Part shown: one piece after another, positions 45,455-54,166 of the stretch
Numbering within the stretch: position 1 is the first letter of the stretch
Layout of the letters: every line of letters begins with the position of its first letter
DNA from: Nonomuraea sp. NBC_00507
Lineage (GTDB): Bacteria > Actinomycetota > Actinomycetes > Streptosporangiales > Streptosporangiaceae
DNA length: 64,000 nt
Reading direction: 5' to 3'
Assembly (NCBI RefSeq): GCF_036013525.1
Contig: NZ_CP107853.1
Location: 2,294,001-2,358,000 of the forward strand
Translations under genes and position numbers: made by a program
Notes under the pieces: model-generated
Databases searched by the model: none
What the model saw: the letters and a program-made list of their open reading frames with translations, nothing else
Told to the model about the DNA's origin: nothing

Positions 45455-46534
45455 GTGACCGACGTCTTCGGCTCGTCCCACAAGGACGTCCACGAGCAGG
45501 TCGTGTTCTGCGCCGACGAGCAGAGCGGCCTGCGTGCCATCATCGCCATCCACAACACCGCCCTGGGGCCGGCGTTGGGGGGCACCAGGTTCTATCCGTA
45601 CGAGAGCGAGCATGCGGCCCTCTCCGACGTGCTCAACCTGGCCAAGGGCATGGCGTATAAGAACGCCCTGGCCGGCCTGGACCTGGGCGGCGGCAAGGCC
45701 GTCATCATCGGCGATCCGGCCCAGGACAAGAACGAGGCGCTGCTGCGCGCGTACGGCAGGTTCGTCGAGTCGCTCGGCGGACGCTACATCACCGCCTGCG
45801 ACGTCGGCACCTACAGCGAGGACATGGACATCGTCGCCCGTGAGTCGCGCTTCGTCACCGGCCGCACCCTGGCCAACGGCGGGGCGGGGGATTCGTCCAT
45901 CCTGACGGCGTTCGGCGTGTTCCAGGGCATGCGTGCCTCGGCCGAGCGGGTTTACGGCACACCGTCGCTGCACGGCAAGCGGGTCGGCGTCGAAGGGGTC
46001 GGCAAAGTGGGCCACCGTCTGGTCGAGCTCCTGCGCGAAGACGGCGCCGAGGTCGTGATCTGCGATGTGAGCCCCAAGGCGATCGAACGCGTCCGCCTGC
46101 GTCACCCGGAAGTGGACGTGGTGGCCGATGCCAGGGCCCTGACGTCGGCCGACATCGACGTGTTCGCGCCGTGCGCGCTGGGCGGCGCGCTCGATGACGA
46201 CACCGTGGCTCGGCTGAAAGCGAAAATCGTTTGCGGTGCGGCCAACAATCAACTGGCCCACCCGGGGGTCGAGAAGCAACTCGCCGAACGCGGGATCCTG
46301 TACGCGCCCGACTACGTCGTGAATTCCGGCGGGGTGATCCAGGTCGCCGACGAGATCAAGGGCTTCGACATGGATCGGGCCAGGTCCAAGGCCGCCCAGA
46401 TCTATGACACGACTCTGAAGATCTTCCGAATTGCGGCCGATGAGGGCGTTCCTCCCGCGGTCGCAGCGGATAGGCTAGCTGAGCGCAGAATGTCGGAAGT
46501 CGGGCGTATTCGGGCTATTTGGCTGGGCCACTGA
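45455..46534 (+). CDS. vdh: Glu/Leu/Phe/Val dehydrogenase (valine/leucine dehydrogenase type)
   Basis: A 359-residue NAD-dependent amino-acid dehydrogenase from GTG 45455. [12 protein letters not shown], the catalytic lysine region [11 protein letters not shown] (74-84) and the NAD loop GVEGVGKVG are complete. In Streptomyces the gene in this position is valine dehydrogenase, which deaminates branched-chain amino acids to feed acyl-CoA precursors. Leucine dehydrogenase activity is equally possible from sequence. Confidence 0.88.
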   Translation: MTDVFGSSHKDVHEQVVFCADEQSGLRAIIAIHNTALGPALGGTRFYPYESEHAALSDVLNLAKGMAYKNALAGLDLGGGKAVIIGDPAQDKNEALLRAYGRFVESLGGRYITACDVGTYSEDMDIVARESRFVTGRTLANGGAGDSSILTAFGVFQGMRASAERVYGTPSLHGKRVGVEGVGKVGHRLVELLREDGAEVVICDVSPKAIERVRLRHPEVDVVADARALTSADIDVFAPCALGGALDDDTVARLKAKIVCGAANNQLAHPGVEKQLAERGILYAPDYVVNSGGVIQVADEIKGFDMDRARSKAAQIYDTTLKIFRIAADEGVPPAVAADRLAERRMSEVGRIRAIWLGH

Positions 46535-46685
46535 CGCCCCACGCCCATACGGCGTACCGAGCTGGGCACAAAACAGGTACGGTAATAGGCGAACGATAGG
46601 CTGACGCCCAAAGTCAGGCGGCGTCAGTGTGTGGTGCGTTAGCGACGAGGGGTCGGGGACGACCCCACACGAGGGGGTCGAGCCA

Positions 46686-46916
46686 ATGGGGCGCGGCCGA
46701 GCAAAGGCCAAGCAGGTCAAGGTTGCTCGCCAGCTGAAGTACAACAGCGGTGGCACGGATCTTGACCGTCTTCGCGACGAACTCGGGGTCGGAGACTCCA
46801 GCCGCAGTGACGACGCCGACGACCTCAACGATGAGCTGGCGGATCGCTATGCCGATTACGCCGATGACTATGACACCGGAGACGACGACGATAGCCGTCC
46901 GTCCGGCCGTCGATAG
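46686..46916 (+). CDS. DUF3073 domain protein
   Basis: A 76-residue protein, MGRGRAKAKQVKVARQLKYN followed by an acidic Asp-rich tail (DDADDLNDELADRYADYADDYD). Characteristic small actinobacterial protein of unknown role, in its conserved place between vdh and purM. The AGGG upstream of ATG 46686 fits a ribosome-binding site. Confidence 0.85.
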   Translation: MGRGRAKAKQVKVARQLKYNSGGTDLDRLRDELGVGDSSRSDDADDLNDELADRYADYADDYDTGDDDDSRPSGRR

Positions 46917-46978
46917 CCACACTCCTGGTTGACGTGGCCGAGGGCCCGGCGTGCCGGATCCTCGCCCACGTTCGTCGG

Positions 46979-47000
46979 GCCCCACGGGTAACCGTGGGGC
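46979..47000. terminator. Intrinsic terminator
   Basis: GCCCCACGG (46979-46987), loop GTAA, CCGTGGGGC (46992-47000), then TTTC. It serves the DUF3073 gene and probably the convergent hydrolase gene. Confidence 0.85.
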
Positions 47001-47005
47001 TTTCG

Positions 47006-47836
47006 TCACGATTGCCGGGAAAGGAATCCGGCGATGAGCGGGGCGATCTCTGGAAGTTTCTCCTCCAGCGCGAAATGCCCGGTGTCGAACACATGCACCT
47101 CGGCCTCGGGCACGTCGCGCCGGTACGCGTGCGCGCCGGCCTCCAGGAAGATCGCGTCTCCCCGCCCCCAGAGCACCAGCGTGGGCGGGCGGTGCTCGCG
47201 GAGCCATGCCTGCCAGGCGGGATACAGCTCCAGGTTCGACCGGTAGTCGAGCGCGAGCGCCAGTTGTGCCTGCTTGCGTCCGGGCAGATCCAGGAAGTGC
47301 TGGTCGAGTGTCCATCCGTCGGGCGCGATCAGTGACGGGTCGGCCGTGCCGTCCTCGTACTGGCTCCGTGTGACCGGCAAGGTGAACAGCTCCTCTGGCG
47401 GGGCACCGATGGTCTTGCGTGCGATGTCGGAGAGCCCCTCGTCGTAGGCGTTGGCGTTCTGCACGATCAGGGCGGCGATCCACTCGGGATGCCGGGTGGC
47501 GACCCGGAAGCCCACCGGGCCGCCGAAGTCGAACGCGTACCACACGAACCGCTCGAGCCCGATCGCTCGCACGAACCCCTCGACCACGTCGGCGAGCCGG
47601 TCGAAGGAGTAGACGAAGCCGTCGGGCGCCTGCGTGTGCCCGAACCCCGGATAGTCGGGCGCGATCAGCCGGTAGCGGTCGCCCAGCGCGTCCATCAGCC
47701 GCCTGTATTGGTGTGAGGCGGACGGGAAGCCGTGCAGCAACAGCAGCGGCAGCGCGTCCCGCGGCCCTGCCTCCCGGTAGAAGACTCGCACGCCGTCCAC
47801 GTCCACGAACCCGTGCCGCACCTCGGGAATGTCCAT
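47006..47836 (-). CDS. Alpha/beta hydrolase (haloalkane dehalogenase/epoxide hydrolase-like)
   Basis: A 276-residue enzyme from ATG 47836. Oxyanion HGFPSASHQYR (44-54), and the nucleophile elbow is at FVWYAFDFGGPVG, where the Asp of AFDFGG is the nucleophile (typical of dehalogenase/epoxide hydrolase branch); GHFALEEKLPEIA has the catalytic histidine. Substrate unknown. It is divergent from the CGNR regulator, whose four CTAATG half-sites flank its start. Confidence 0.78.
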   Translation of the reverse strand: MDIPEVRHGFVDVDGVRVFYREAGPRDALPLLLLHGFPSASHQYRRLMDALGDRYRLIAPDYPGFGHTQAPDGFVYSFDRLADVVEGFVRAIGLERFVWYAFDFGGPVGFRVATRHPEWIAALIVQNANAYDEGLSDIARKTIGAPPEELFTLPVTRSQYEDGTADPSLIAPDGWTLDQHFLDLPGRKQAQLALALDYRSNLELYPAWQAWLREHRPPTLVLWGRGDAIFLEAGAHAYRRDVPEAEVHVFDTGHFALEEKLPEIAPLIAGFLSRQS

Positions 47837-47837
47837 G

Positions 47838-47917
47838 ACTAATGCCTCTTTCGGTGGAAGATGCATTAGTTATAAGCGTGCGACATCTAATGGGTCAACC
47901 CTGGGATGTACCATTAG
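47838..47917. promoter_or_regulatory. Four CTAATG half-sites in the hydrolase/CGNR promoter
   Basis: ACTAATGC (47838-47845) and GCATTAGT (47863-47870) form one inverted pair; CTAATGG (47887-47893) and CCATTAG (47911-47917) form another. The whole 86-bp divergent gap is thus covered by evenly spaced half-sites, likely binding the CGNR protein and repressing both genes. Confidence 0.6.
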
Positions 47918-47922
47918 GACCC

Positions 47923-48468
47923 ATGGAGCTCCTGATCGGTGAGCCGCTCGCGCTGGACCTGGTCAACACCCGCGCGCGGGACTTCGACGCCCTTGACGCG
48001 CCCGGGGACTTCCAGACGTGGCTCGCCCGCCAGGCCGATCGGCTCACCCTGCCGTCGGCCCCACTCACGACCGCCGGGCTGGCGGCCGTCCGCCGCCTGC
48101 GCGGCCAGGTGGAGTCGGCGCTCAACGCCGTGCGCGAGGGCGCACCGCCGCCGGACGCGGCGGTCGCCGCGCTCAACGAGGCGGCTCGCGCCGCGCCGCC
48201 CTACCGCGTGCTGGAGTGGCGGGACGGCACCTTCCGCACCGGCACGGGCCGGGACGGCGACGACCTGGCCCGCTTGCTCGCCCAACTGGCCGAGGCCGCG
48301 GCCGACCTGCTCACCGACCCGGCCGCGGGCCGGATCCGGGGCTGCGAGGGCCCCGACTGCCGCATGGTGTTCCTGCCTGCTCACCCGCGCCGCCGCTGGT
48401 GTTCACCCGATCTGTGCGGCAACCGGGTGCGCGTGGCCCGCTACTACCAGCGCCACAAGAGCACCTGA
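47923..48468 (+). CDS. CGNR zinc-finger (ABATE) transcriptional regulator
   Basis: A 181-residue protein. The N-terminal ABATE domain (GEPLALDLVNTRARDFDALD) precedes a C-terminal zinc finger: GCEGPDCRMVFLPAHPRRRW, then CSPDLCGNRVRVARYYQRHK, with CxxxxxC and CxxxxCGNR. ATG 47923 was chosen because it follows the half-sites. A longer upstream frame was rejected. Controls itself and the divergent hydrolase, most likely. Confidence 0.85.
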   Translation: MELLIGEPLALDLVNTRARDFDALDAPGDFQTWLARQADRLTLPSAPLTTAGLAAVRRLRGQVESALNAVREGAPPPDAAVAALNEAARAAPPYRVLEWRDGTFRTGTGRDGDDLARLLAQLAEAAADLLTDPAAGRIRGCEGPDCRMVFLPAHPRRRWCSPDLCGNRVRVARYYQRHKST

Positions 48469-48580
48469 GTCACCGTCCGCCTGGGTCGTGCTCGCCGCCG
48501 CGTCAGCAGTCGGCCGAGCACGGGCGCCGTTGCCTTGGCGCGCCCGCGTCGGCGAGAAGGCGTGAGGAGGTGCGGCGGGG

Positions 48581-49606
48581 TCAGCGGTAGCGGGCGTGGC
48601 CGGTGCCTGGGACGACTTCGCCCATGACCCAGGCGGGCAGGCCGCGGTCGCCGAGGAGGCGGATCGCGGCGTCGGCGGCGTCAGGGGCGACGATGGCCGC
48701 CATGCCGACCCCTAGGTTGAAGGTGCGGTCCATGTCCTTCTGGGCCACCCGCCCATGCCCGGCCAGCAGGCCGAAGATCGGGGGCGGCGTCCAGGAGGAG
48801 CGGTCGAGCAAGGCGTCCAGGTGCCCGGGGAGTGAGCGGGACACGTTGCCCTCGATCCCGCCACCCGTGATGTGCGCGAAAGCGTGGACCGTGCCCGTAC
48901 GGGCCAGCTCCAGGCAGTCGAGCGAATATATGCGGGTCGGCTCGAGCAGCTCCTCACCCAGCGGCCGCTCCAGCTCGGCCGGCACCGTGTCGAGCGACAG
49001 CGAGGCCTCGCGCAGGATGTGGCGAACCAGCGAGTAGCCGTTGGAGTGCACGCCGGAGGAGGCGAGCCCCAGCACCACGTCGCCTTCCTGGACGAGGGAG
49101 GGCCCGAGCATGGCGGACGCCTCCACGACTCCCGTGCCGGCTCCCGCCAGGTCGTATTCGTCCGGCCCCATCGCGCCCGGGTGCTCGGCCGTCTCGCCGC
49201 CCACGAGCGCGGCTCCGGCCAGGCGGCAGCCTTCGGCCACGCCGCCGACGATTTCGGCGACGCGCTCGGGCACCACCTTGCCGCAGGCGATGTAGTCGGT
49301 CATGAACAGCGGCTCGGCTCCGCAGACCACGAGATCGTCCAGGACCATGCCCACCAGGTCGATGCCGATGGTGTCGTGCTTGCCGTACTGCTGGGCGATC
49401 ATGACCTTGGTGCCCACGCCGTCGGTGGAGGTGGCAAGCAGCGGCCGCTGGTATCGCAGCAGGGCCGAGGCGTCGAACAGGCCGGCGAAGCCGCTGGCGT
49501 CGTCGACCACCTCGGGCCGCCGCGAGCGCGCCACCTTGCTCTTCATGAGGTCGACGGCCCGCTCACCGGCGGCGATGTCGACCCCCGCGGCCTCGTACGT
49601 ATTCAC
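48581..49606 (-). CDS. purM: Phosphoribosylformylglycinamidine cyclo-ligase
   Basis: A 341-residue AIR synthetase from GTG 49606. AGVDIAAGERAV, the ATP/substrate stretch STDGVGTKVMIA, YDLAGAGTGVVEA and ITGGGIEGN are family hallmarks. It closes the imidazole ring in purine synthesis. GTGA overlap with purF gives translational coupling; a longer frame upstream is antisense. Confidence 0.95.
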   Translation of the reverse strand: MNTYEAAGVDIAAGERAVDLMKSKVARSRRPEVVDDASGFAGLFDASALLRYQRPLLATSTDGVGTKVMIAQQYGKHDTIGIDLVGMVLDDLVVCGAEPLFMTDYIACGKVVPERVAEIVGGVAEGCRLAGAALVGGETAEHPGAMGPDEYDLAGAGTGVVEASAMLGPSLVQEGDVVLGLASSGVHSNGYSLVRHILREASLSLDTVPAELERPLGEELLEPTRIYSLDCLELARTGTVHAFAHITGGGIEGNVSRSLPGHLDALLDRSSWTPPPIFGLLAGHGRVAQKDMDRTFNLGVGMAAIVAPDAADAAIRLLGDRGLPAWVMGEVVPGTGHARYR

Positions 49607-51039
49607 GCCTTCGTCTCCAACACGAACTTGCCCACGTTGTCCTGGTCGATGGGGATGGGGTAGGAGCCGTCGAAGCAGGCCCTGCAGAGGCGATCGGCCG
49701 GCAGCGTGGTGGCCTTGGTCAGACCCTCCAGGGAGATGTAGCCGAGCGAGTCGGCACCGAGCGAGGCCCGGATCTCCTCCACGGTCAGCGAGCCCGCGAT
49801 CAGCTCGGCCCTGGTGGCGAAGTCGATGCCGTAGAAGCACGGCCAGGCCACGGGCGGCGAGGAGATGCGTACGTGCACCTCACGCGCCCCCGCCTCGCGC
49901 AACATCTTGACGATGGCGCGCTGGGTGTTGCCCCGCACGATCGAGTCGTCCACGACCACCAGCCGCTTGCCCTCGACGACCTCGCGCAGCGGGTTGAGCT
50001 TGAGCCGGATGCCGAGCTGGCGGATGGTCTGGGAGGGCTGGATGAAGGTGCGGCCCACGTAGGAGTTTTTGACCAGGCCCTGCCCGTAGGGGATCCCGCT
50101 CTCCTGGGCGTAACCCACGGCGGCCGGGGTGCCGGACTCCGGCGTGGGGATGACCAGGTCGGCCTCCACGGGATGTTCGCGGGCCAGCACGCGGCCCACC
50201 TCGACCCGGGTGACCTGCACGCCGCGTCCCGCGATGGTGGTGTCGGGGCGGGCGAGGTAGACGTACTCGAACAGGCAGCCCTTCGGCTCGGCCAGCGCGA
50301 AGCGGCGCGACCGCACGCCGCGCTCGTCGATGGTGAGCAGCTCGCCCGGCTCGATCTCGCGGACGAACGTGGCGCCCACGATGTCCAGCGCGGCCGTCTC
50401 CGAGGCCACCACCCAGCCGCGTTCGAGACGGCCGAGCACCATCGGGCGGATGCCCTGCGGATCGCGGGCCGCGTAGAGCGTCTTCTCGTCCATGAACACG
50501 AGCGAGTAGGCGCCCTTGACCTGCGGAAGCAGCTCGGCGGCCGCGTCCTCGACGGAGCGGGTGCGGTCCTGGGCCAGCAGCGTGGTCAGGACCTCGGTGT
50601 CAGTGGTGGCCCTGGTGGACCCTGGAGTCAGGCGCTGGGCCAGCTCCGGAGTGTTGATCAGGTTGCCGTTGTGCGCGAGCGCGAGGCCACCGACGTCGGT
50701 GGAGCTCAGCGTGGGCTGCGCGTTCTCCCACACACTCGATCCGGTCGTGGAATAGCGGCAGTGGCCGATGGCCAGGTGACCGCGGAGGGTGCCCAGCACA
50801 GACTCGTCGAAGACCTGAGCCACCAGGCCCATGTCCTTGTAAACGAGAATGCGGCTGCCCTCACTGACTGCGATGCCCGCGGACTCCTGGCCGCGATGCT
50901 GCAACGCGTACAGCCCGTAGTAGGTCAGTTTTGAGACTTCCTCGCCCGGAGCCCAGACGCCGAAGACGCCACAGGCGTCTTTAGGAGCGCGGTCATCGAG
51001 GTCCAGGTCATGGCCGAGTCGGCCGTCGCCCTTCAGCAC
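49603..51039 (-). CDS. purF: Amidophosphoribosyltransferase
   Basis: A 478-residue enzyme from GTG 51039. A propeptide of about 22 residues precedes nucleophile Cys23 in DACGVFGV; GNLINTPEL and RGQESAGIA are glutaminase features; the PRPP loop is VVVDDSIVRGNT; cysteines in WPCFYGIDF and CRACFDGSYP suit the [4Fe-4S] cluster of the B. subtilis-type enzyme. It commits PRPP to purine synthesis and is followed by purM. Confidence 0.94.
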   Translation of the reverse strand: MLKGDGRLGHDLDLDDRAPKDACGVFGVWAPGEEVSKLTYYGLYALQHRGQESAGIAVSEGSRILVYKDMGLVAQVFDESVLGTLRGHLAIGHCRYSTTGSSVWENAQPTLSSTDVGGLALAHNGNLINTPELAQRLTPGSTRATTDTEVLTTLLAQDRTRSVEDAAAELLPQVKGAYSLVFMDEKTLYAARDPQGIRPMVLGRLERGWVVASETAALDIVGATFVREIEPGELLTIDERGVRSRRFALAEPKGCLFEYVYLARPDTTIAGRGVQVTRVEVGRVLAREHPVEADLVIPTPESGTPAAVGYAQESGIPYGQGLVKNSYVGRTFIQPSQTIRQLGIRLKLNPLREVVEGKRLVVVDDSIVRGNTQRAIVKMLREAGAREVHVRISSPPVAWPCFYGIDFATRAELIAGSLTVEEIRASLGADSLGYISLEGLTKATTLPADRLCRACFDGSYPIPIDQDNVGKFVLETKA

Positions 51040-51088
51040 ATGCCTCAGTCTAGGTTGACCGAATCTGTGCTCGCACCCCGGGTCGATA

Positions 51089-51835
51089 TCACAGCGCGTG
51101 GGATGACCTGCCCGCATTGGACCCGTCACGGACGAACTCCCCGGTGACGTTGCGGTTGGCGGCGGAGCCGAGGAAGACGATCAGCGCGGCCAGGTCGTCG
51201 GCCGTGGACAGGCGGCGGCTGGGCGTGCGGGCGGCGATCTGGTCCAGGGCCGACTGCGGGATGGGGCGGGAGACGCCGGTGATCGTGAGGCCGGCGACGA
51301 CCACGTTCACCAGGATGCCGTCCCTGCCGGCCTCCCAGGCCAGGGCGCGGGCCATGCCATGCAGGGCCATCTTCGCGGTGCCGTACGGGCCGGGACCCGG
51401 CAGTCCCTCCTCGGCCGCCCCGGACGACACGAACACGATCCTGCCGAACCCGCGCCGCCTCATCTCGGGCAGCACGGCTTGGGCGAGCAGGGCGTTGCCG
51501 ACGACGTTGGCGTGCAGGGCGGCCGTCCACTCCGCGGCGGGCACGTCCTCGAAAGGAATGCTGTTGGGCATGATCGTGCCCCAGCGGACGGCGTTCGCGA
51601 TGAGCGCGTCCACCGGGCCGGCCTGGGCGACGGCGGGCGCGATCGTCGTGTGGTCCTCCAGATCCAGGTGGACGGCCGCTGCCTCGCCGCCGTCCGCCTC
51701 GATCCGCTTGACGATCTCGGCCGCCCGATCCGCGCCGGACTTGTAGGTGATCGTGACGCGCGCGCCCGATTGGGCGTACGCGAGCGCGGTCGCGGCGCCG
51801 ACGCCCGACGAACCACCGGTGATGAGCACATGCAT
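51089..51835 (-). CDS. Short-chain dehydrogenase/reductase
   Basis: A 248-residue SDR. TGGSSGVG (6-13) is the cofactor loop; Ser137/138, Tyr151 and Lys155 (YGTAK) form the catalytic set. Substrate unknown. Its ATG lies about 20 bp below the double TTAG-N4-CTAA element, which with the upstream MarR gene suggests repression by MarR. Confidence 0.87.
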   Translation of the reverse strand: MHVLITGGSSGVGAATALAYAQSGARVTITYKSGADRAAEIVKRIEADGGEAAAVHLDLEDHTTIAPAVAQAGPVDALIANAVRWGTIMPNSIPFEDVPAAEWTAALHANVVGNALLAQAVLPEMRRRGFGRIVFVSSGAAEEGLPGPGPYGTAKMALHGMARALAWEAGRDGILVNVVVAGLTITGVSRPIPQSALDQIAARTPSRRLSTADDLAALIVFLGSAANRNVTGEFVRDGSNAGRSSHAL

Positions 51836-51859
51836 GTAAATTTCCCCTCAAATGTGAGA

Positions 51860-51883
51860 TTAGCCGACTAATTAGCCAGCTAA
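51860..51883. promoter_or_regulatory. Double TTAG-N4-CTAA operator
   Basis: TTAG-CCGA-CTAA is directly followed by TTAG-CCAG-CTAA; each unit is an inverted repeat and the pair is also symmetric. It lies between the MarR and SDR genes and is the likely MarR binding site. Confidence 0.6.
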
Positions 51884-51931
51884 CTCGAAGCGGGGTGGCC
51901 ACGCAAGGGCCGTTCGCTGGAAGTGAAAGGG

Positions 51932-52339
51932 CTAGAGGCGCTTGGCGCGGACGAGGCGGGTGAGCAGATCGCGTTCGGCGTCGGGCAGGCCGCGCAGGAG
52001 GTCCTCGTCCATCTTGGTCCAGATCTCCTCGACCGGCTCGCGCAGCGCCTTGCCCGCGTCGGTGAGGTGCACGCGGCCGACTCGCGGCCGGTCCGGATCG
52101 GGCGCCCGATAGACGAAGCCGGCCCGCTCCAGCCGCTGCAGGGTCTTCGTCACGGTCGGCGGCTCGACGCCCAGCCTGGCGATGAGCTCGCCCTGCGTCA
52201 GCCCGTCCTCGCGCCACAGCTGGTTGAGCAGCATCTCCTGTCCCGCGTGGAGGCCGAGCGGCGCCAGGGCCGCGGCCAGCTGGTTGCGCTGCGCCTTCAT
52301 GAGCTTGATCAATGCGTACGACAGGGTCTCGTCCAGCAT
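51932..52339 (-). CDS. MarR-family regulator
   Basis: A 135-residue protein with the winged-helix HTH LTQGELIARLGVEPPTVTKTLQRLERAGFVYR and wing PDPDRPRVGRVHLTDAG. It precedes the SDR gene on the same strand with a 96-bp gap containing the operator, so it probably represses the SDR in response to a phenolic or toxic ligand. Confidence 0.87.
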   Translation of the reverse strand: MLDETLSYALIKLMKAQRNQLAAALAPLGLHAGQEMLLNQLWREDGLTQGELIARLGVEPPTVTKTLQRLERAGFVYRAPDPDRPRVGRVHLTDAGKALREPVEEIWTKMDEDLLRGLPDAERDLLTRLVRAKRL

Positions 52340-52481
52340 GCCCTCATCTTGCCCGCCGCCTGCCTCTTTGGCGCATGGAGACCCAAGTATGGGCGTCCTC
52401 TTACCGTGTCATGTGGTTTAGCCGACGCTCTCCGCGAAAGGGTGAAGTATCCGGCATGCAAACCCGTCGGGAGACGCAGAC

Positions 52482-53615
52482 GTGACCACATCTGGGGATC
52501 CGAACGAGCCGCGCCAGGGGAAGGACCCACGCGAGGACCGTCCGGAAGAGGGTGAGCACGCGCCCGAGTGGTGGCGCGAGGGCGCCGAGGAGAACGAGCG
52601 GCCAGGGCAGGAGGAGCGCCCGCCCACGCCCGGGCCCTACGAACCCAGGCCCTATGAGCCCGGGCCCACGGGCGGTGACGAGACCCCGCCCGGATGGTCG
52701 GCGGCCGGTCCGCCCGGCGCCGGCCCCACAGGGGGTGTCGTCCCCGAGGAGGAGCCTCCAGGCACTCCCACGCCGGGACCGACGCCGCCGAACGTCCCCG
52801 AGGCGGAGCCGGAGCCGCCGGCCCGCGAGGACGAGGAGCCGATCGCGCCGGCGCCGCCCGTGGTGCCGCCGCCTGACGTGCCACCGACGCACGAGCCGCG
52901 GCCGGCCGAGCCCACGCATGAGCCGCGGCCGGTCGAGCCCACGCACCCCGACCTGCCCACCGCGCCCGAGACCCCGGAGCCGGCGGGTGGCGACGCCGAG
53001 ACGACCCAGGCGTACCCGATTCCTGGCGCCACGCCGCGGTATCCCGGCTGGGAGGTCGCACCACAGGAGGAGGAGCCGCCGAGCAGGCCGGCGCCGTCCC
53101 GGTACGAGCAGGGGGCCCAGAGCGGCCAGCCGCCTGTCAGCCCGTACGGCCAGTACGCCGCAGGCTCACCGGAGCAGCCGCCCAGCGTCCCCGGCACCAC
53201 CCCGTCCAGCCCGTATGGTGGCCCGCCGGGTTACGGGCCGCCCCCGCCCGGAGCCCCGTACGGTCACCCAGGCCCTCCCTACCCGCAGCCCGAGCAGCAG
53301 GACAGGACCGGCCAGGGCCTGGCCACGGCCGCGCTGGTGCTCGGCGTGGCGAGCCCCTTCCTGGTGTTCGTCTGCTTCACCGGCTTGATCACCGCGATCC
53401 TGTCGATCGTCTTCGGGTGCGTGGCACTGGCCAGGCGCGCGGGCAGGGGCCGCGCCATCGCCGGCATCGTGATCAGCGTCCTGTCCCTGGTGCTCTTCTC
53501 GATCGTGGCCCTCTGGTTCTGGAACGTGGTCCAGCAATGCGCCTACCTCCCCAGCGATCAGGTCGACCGCTGCTTCCAGGAGAGGTTCCCCTGGATGAGC
53601 GGGAGCGGCCGCTAG
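52482..53615 (+). CDS. Proline-rich DUF4190 membrane protein
   Basis: A 377-residue protein from GTG 52482. The first 270 residues are low-complexity Pro/Glu/Gly (with [25 protein letters not shown] repeats, each under 20 residues), then two membrane helices at about 290-350 form a DUF4190 domain ([35 protein letters not shown]). The end has a cysteine-bearing loop. A cell-envelope protein of unknown function. Confidence 0.75.
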   Translation: MTTSGDPNEPRQGKDPREDRPEEGEHAPEWWREGAEENERPGQEERPPTPGPYEPRPYEPGPTGGDETPPGWSAAGPPGAGPTGGVVPEEEPPGTPTPGPTPPNVPEAEPEPPAREDEEPIAPAPPVVPPPDVPPTHEPRPAEPTHEPRPVEPTHPDLPTAPETPEPAGGDAETTQAYPIPGATPRYPGWEVAPQEEEPPSRPAPSRYEQGAQSGQPPVSPYGQYAAGSPEQPPSVPGTTPSSPYGGPPGYGPPPPGAPYGHPGPPYPQPEQQDRTGQGLATAALVLGVASPFLVFVCFTGLITAILSIVFGCVALARRAGRGRAIAGIVISVLSLVLFSIVALWFWNVVQQCAYLPSDQVDRCFQERFPWMSGSGR

Positions 53616-54103
53616 CGCAGCGGCAGGTGCTCTGACAGATCGGCGCGTGATCCGCTGGCGGAGATCGCGCCTTTCGCCATGGCCTCCTCCCACGTCAGCC
53701 GGCCCAGCGCGAGCTCGATCCAGGTCCGCCCGTCGGTCTCGACCACGTTCGGCGGCGTGCCCCGCGTGTGCCGGGGGCCGGCGATGGCCTGGACGGCGGC
53801 GTACGGCGGGACGCGGATCTCGACGGTCCTGCCGGGTGCGGCGGCGGCCAGCTTGTCGAGCAGGTAACGCACCGCCTGCCTGGCCGCGTCACGCTCCGGC
53901 CGCAACCCCCGGTCGTAGGCGGCCAGCACCGCGGCGACGAGTGCGTCGGGCAGGGCGGACGCGGGCCCGTCGTAGGGAGGCTCGTCGAGGGCGATCAACT
54001 GGTCATCGAGGGCTGATTTCAGCCGTTCTGGCTCTATTTTGCGTGCCGGCACCCCACTATTGTCTCCCGGGAAGCGTTCATCGAGACGGAGGTCTTCGTT
54101 CAC
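53612..54103 (-). CDS. SCP2-like sterol carrier-family protein
   Basis: A protein of up to 163 residues. The central region [52 protein letters not shown] matches the sterol carrier protein-like domain near pur genes in actinomycetes. GTG 54052 (giving [11 protein letters not shown]) may be the real start. It overlaps the DUF4190 gene by 4 bp at the 3' ends. Confidence 0.65.
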   Translation of the reverse strand: MNEDLRLDERFPGDNSGVPARKIEPERLKSALDDQLIALDEPPYDGPASALPDALVAAVLAAYDRGLRPERDAARQAVRYLLDKLAAAAPGRTVEIRVPPYAAVQAIAGPRHTRGTPPNVVETDGRTWIELALGRLTWEEAMAKGAISASGSRADLSEHLPLR

Positions 54104-54166
54104 CTACGGTTCCAGCGGTGGCCGTAGCGTCCCCGCCGTACAACCGCGCACTTATCTGGAGGACCT

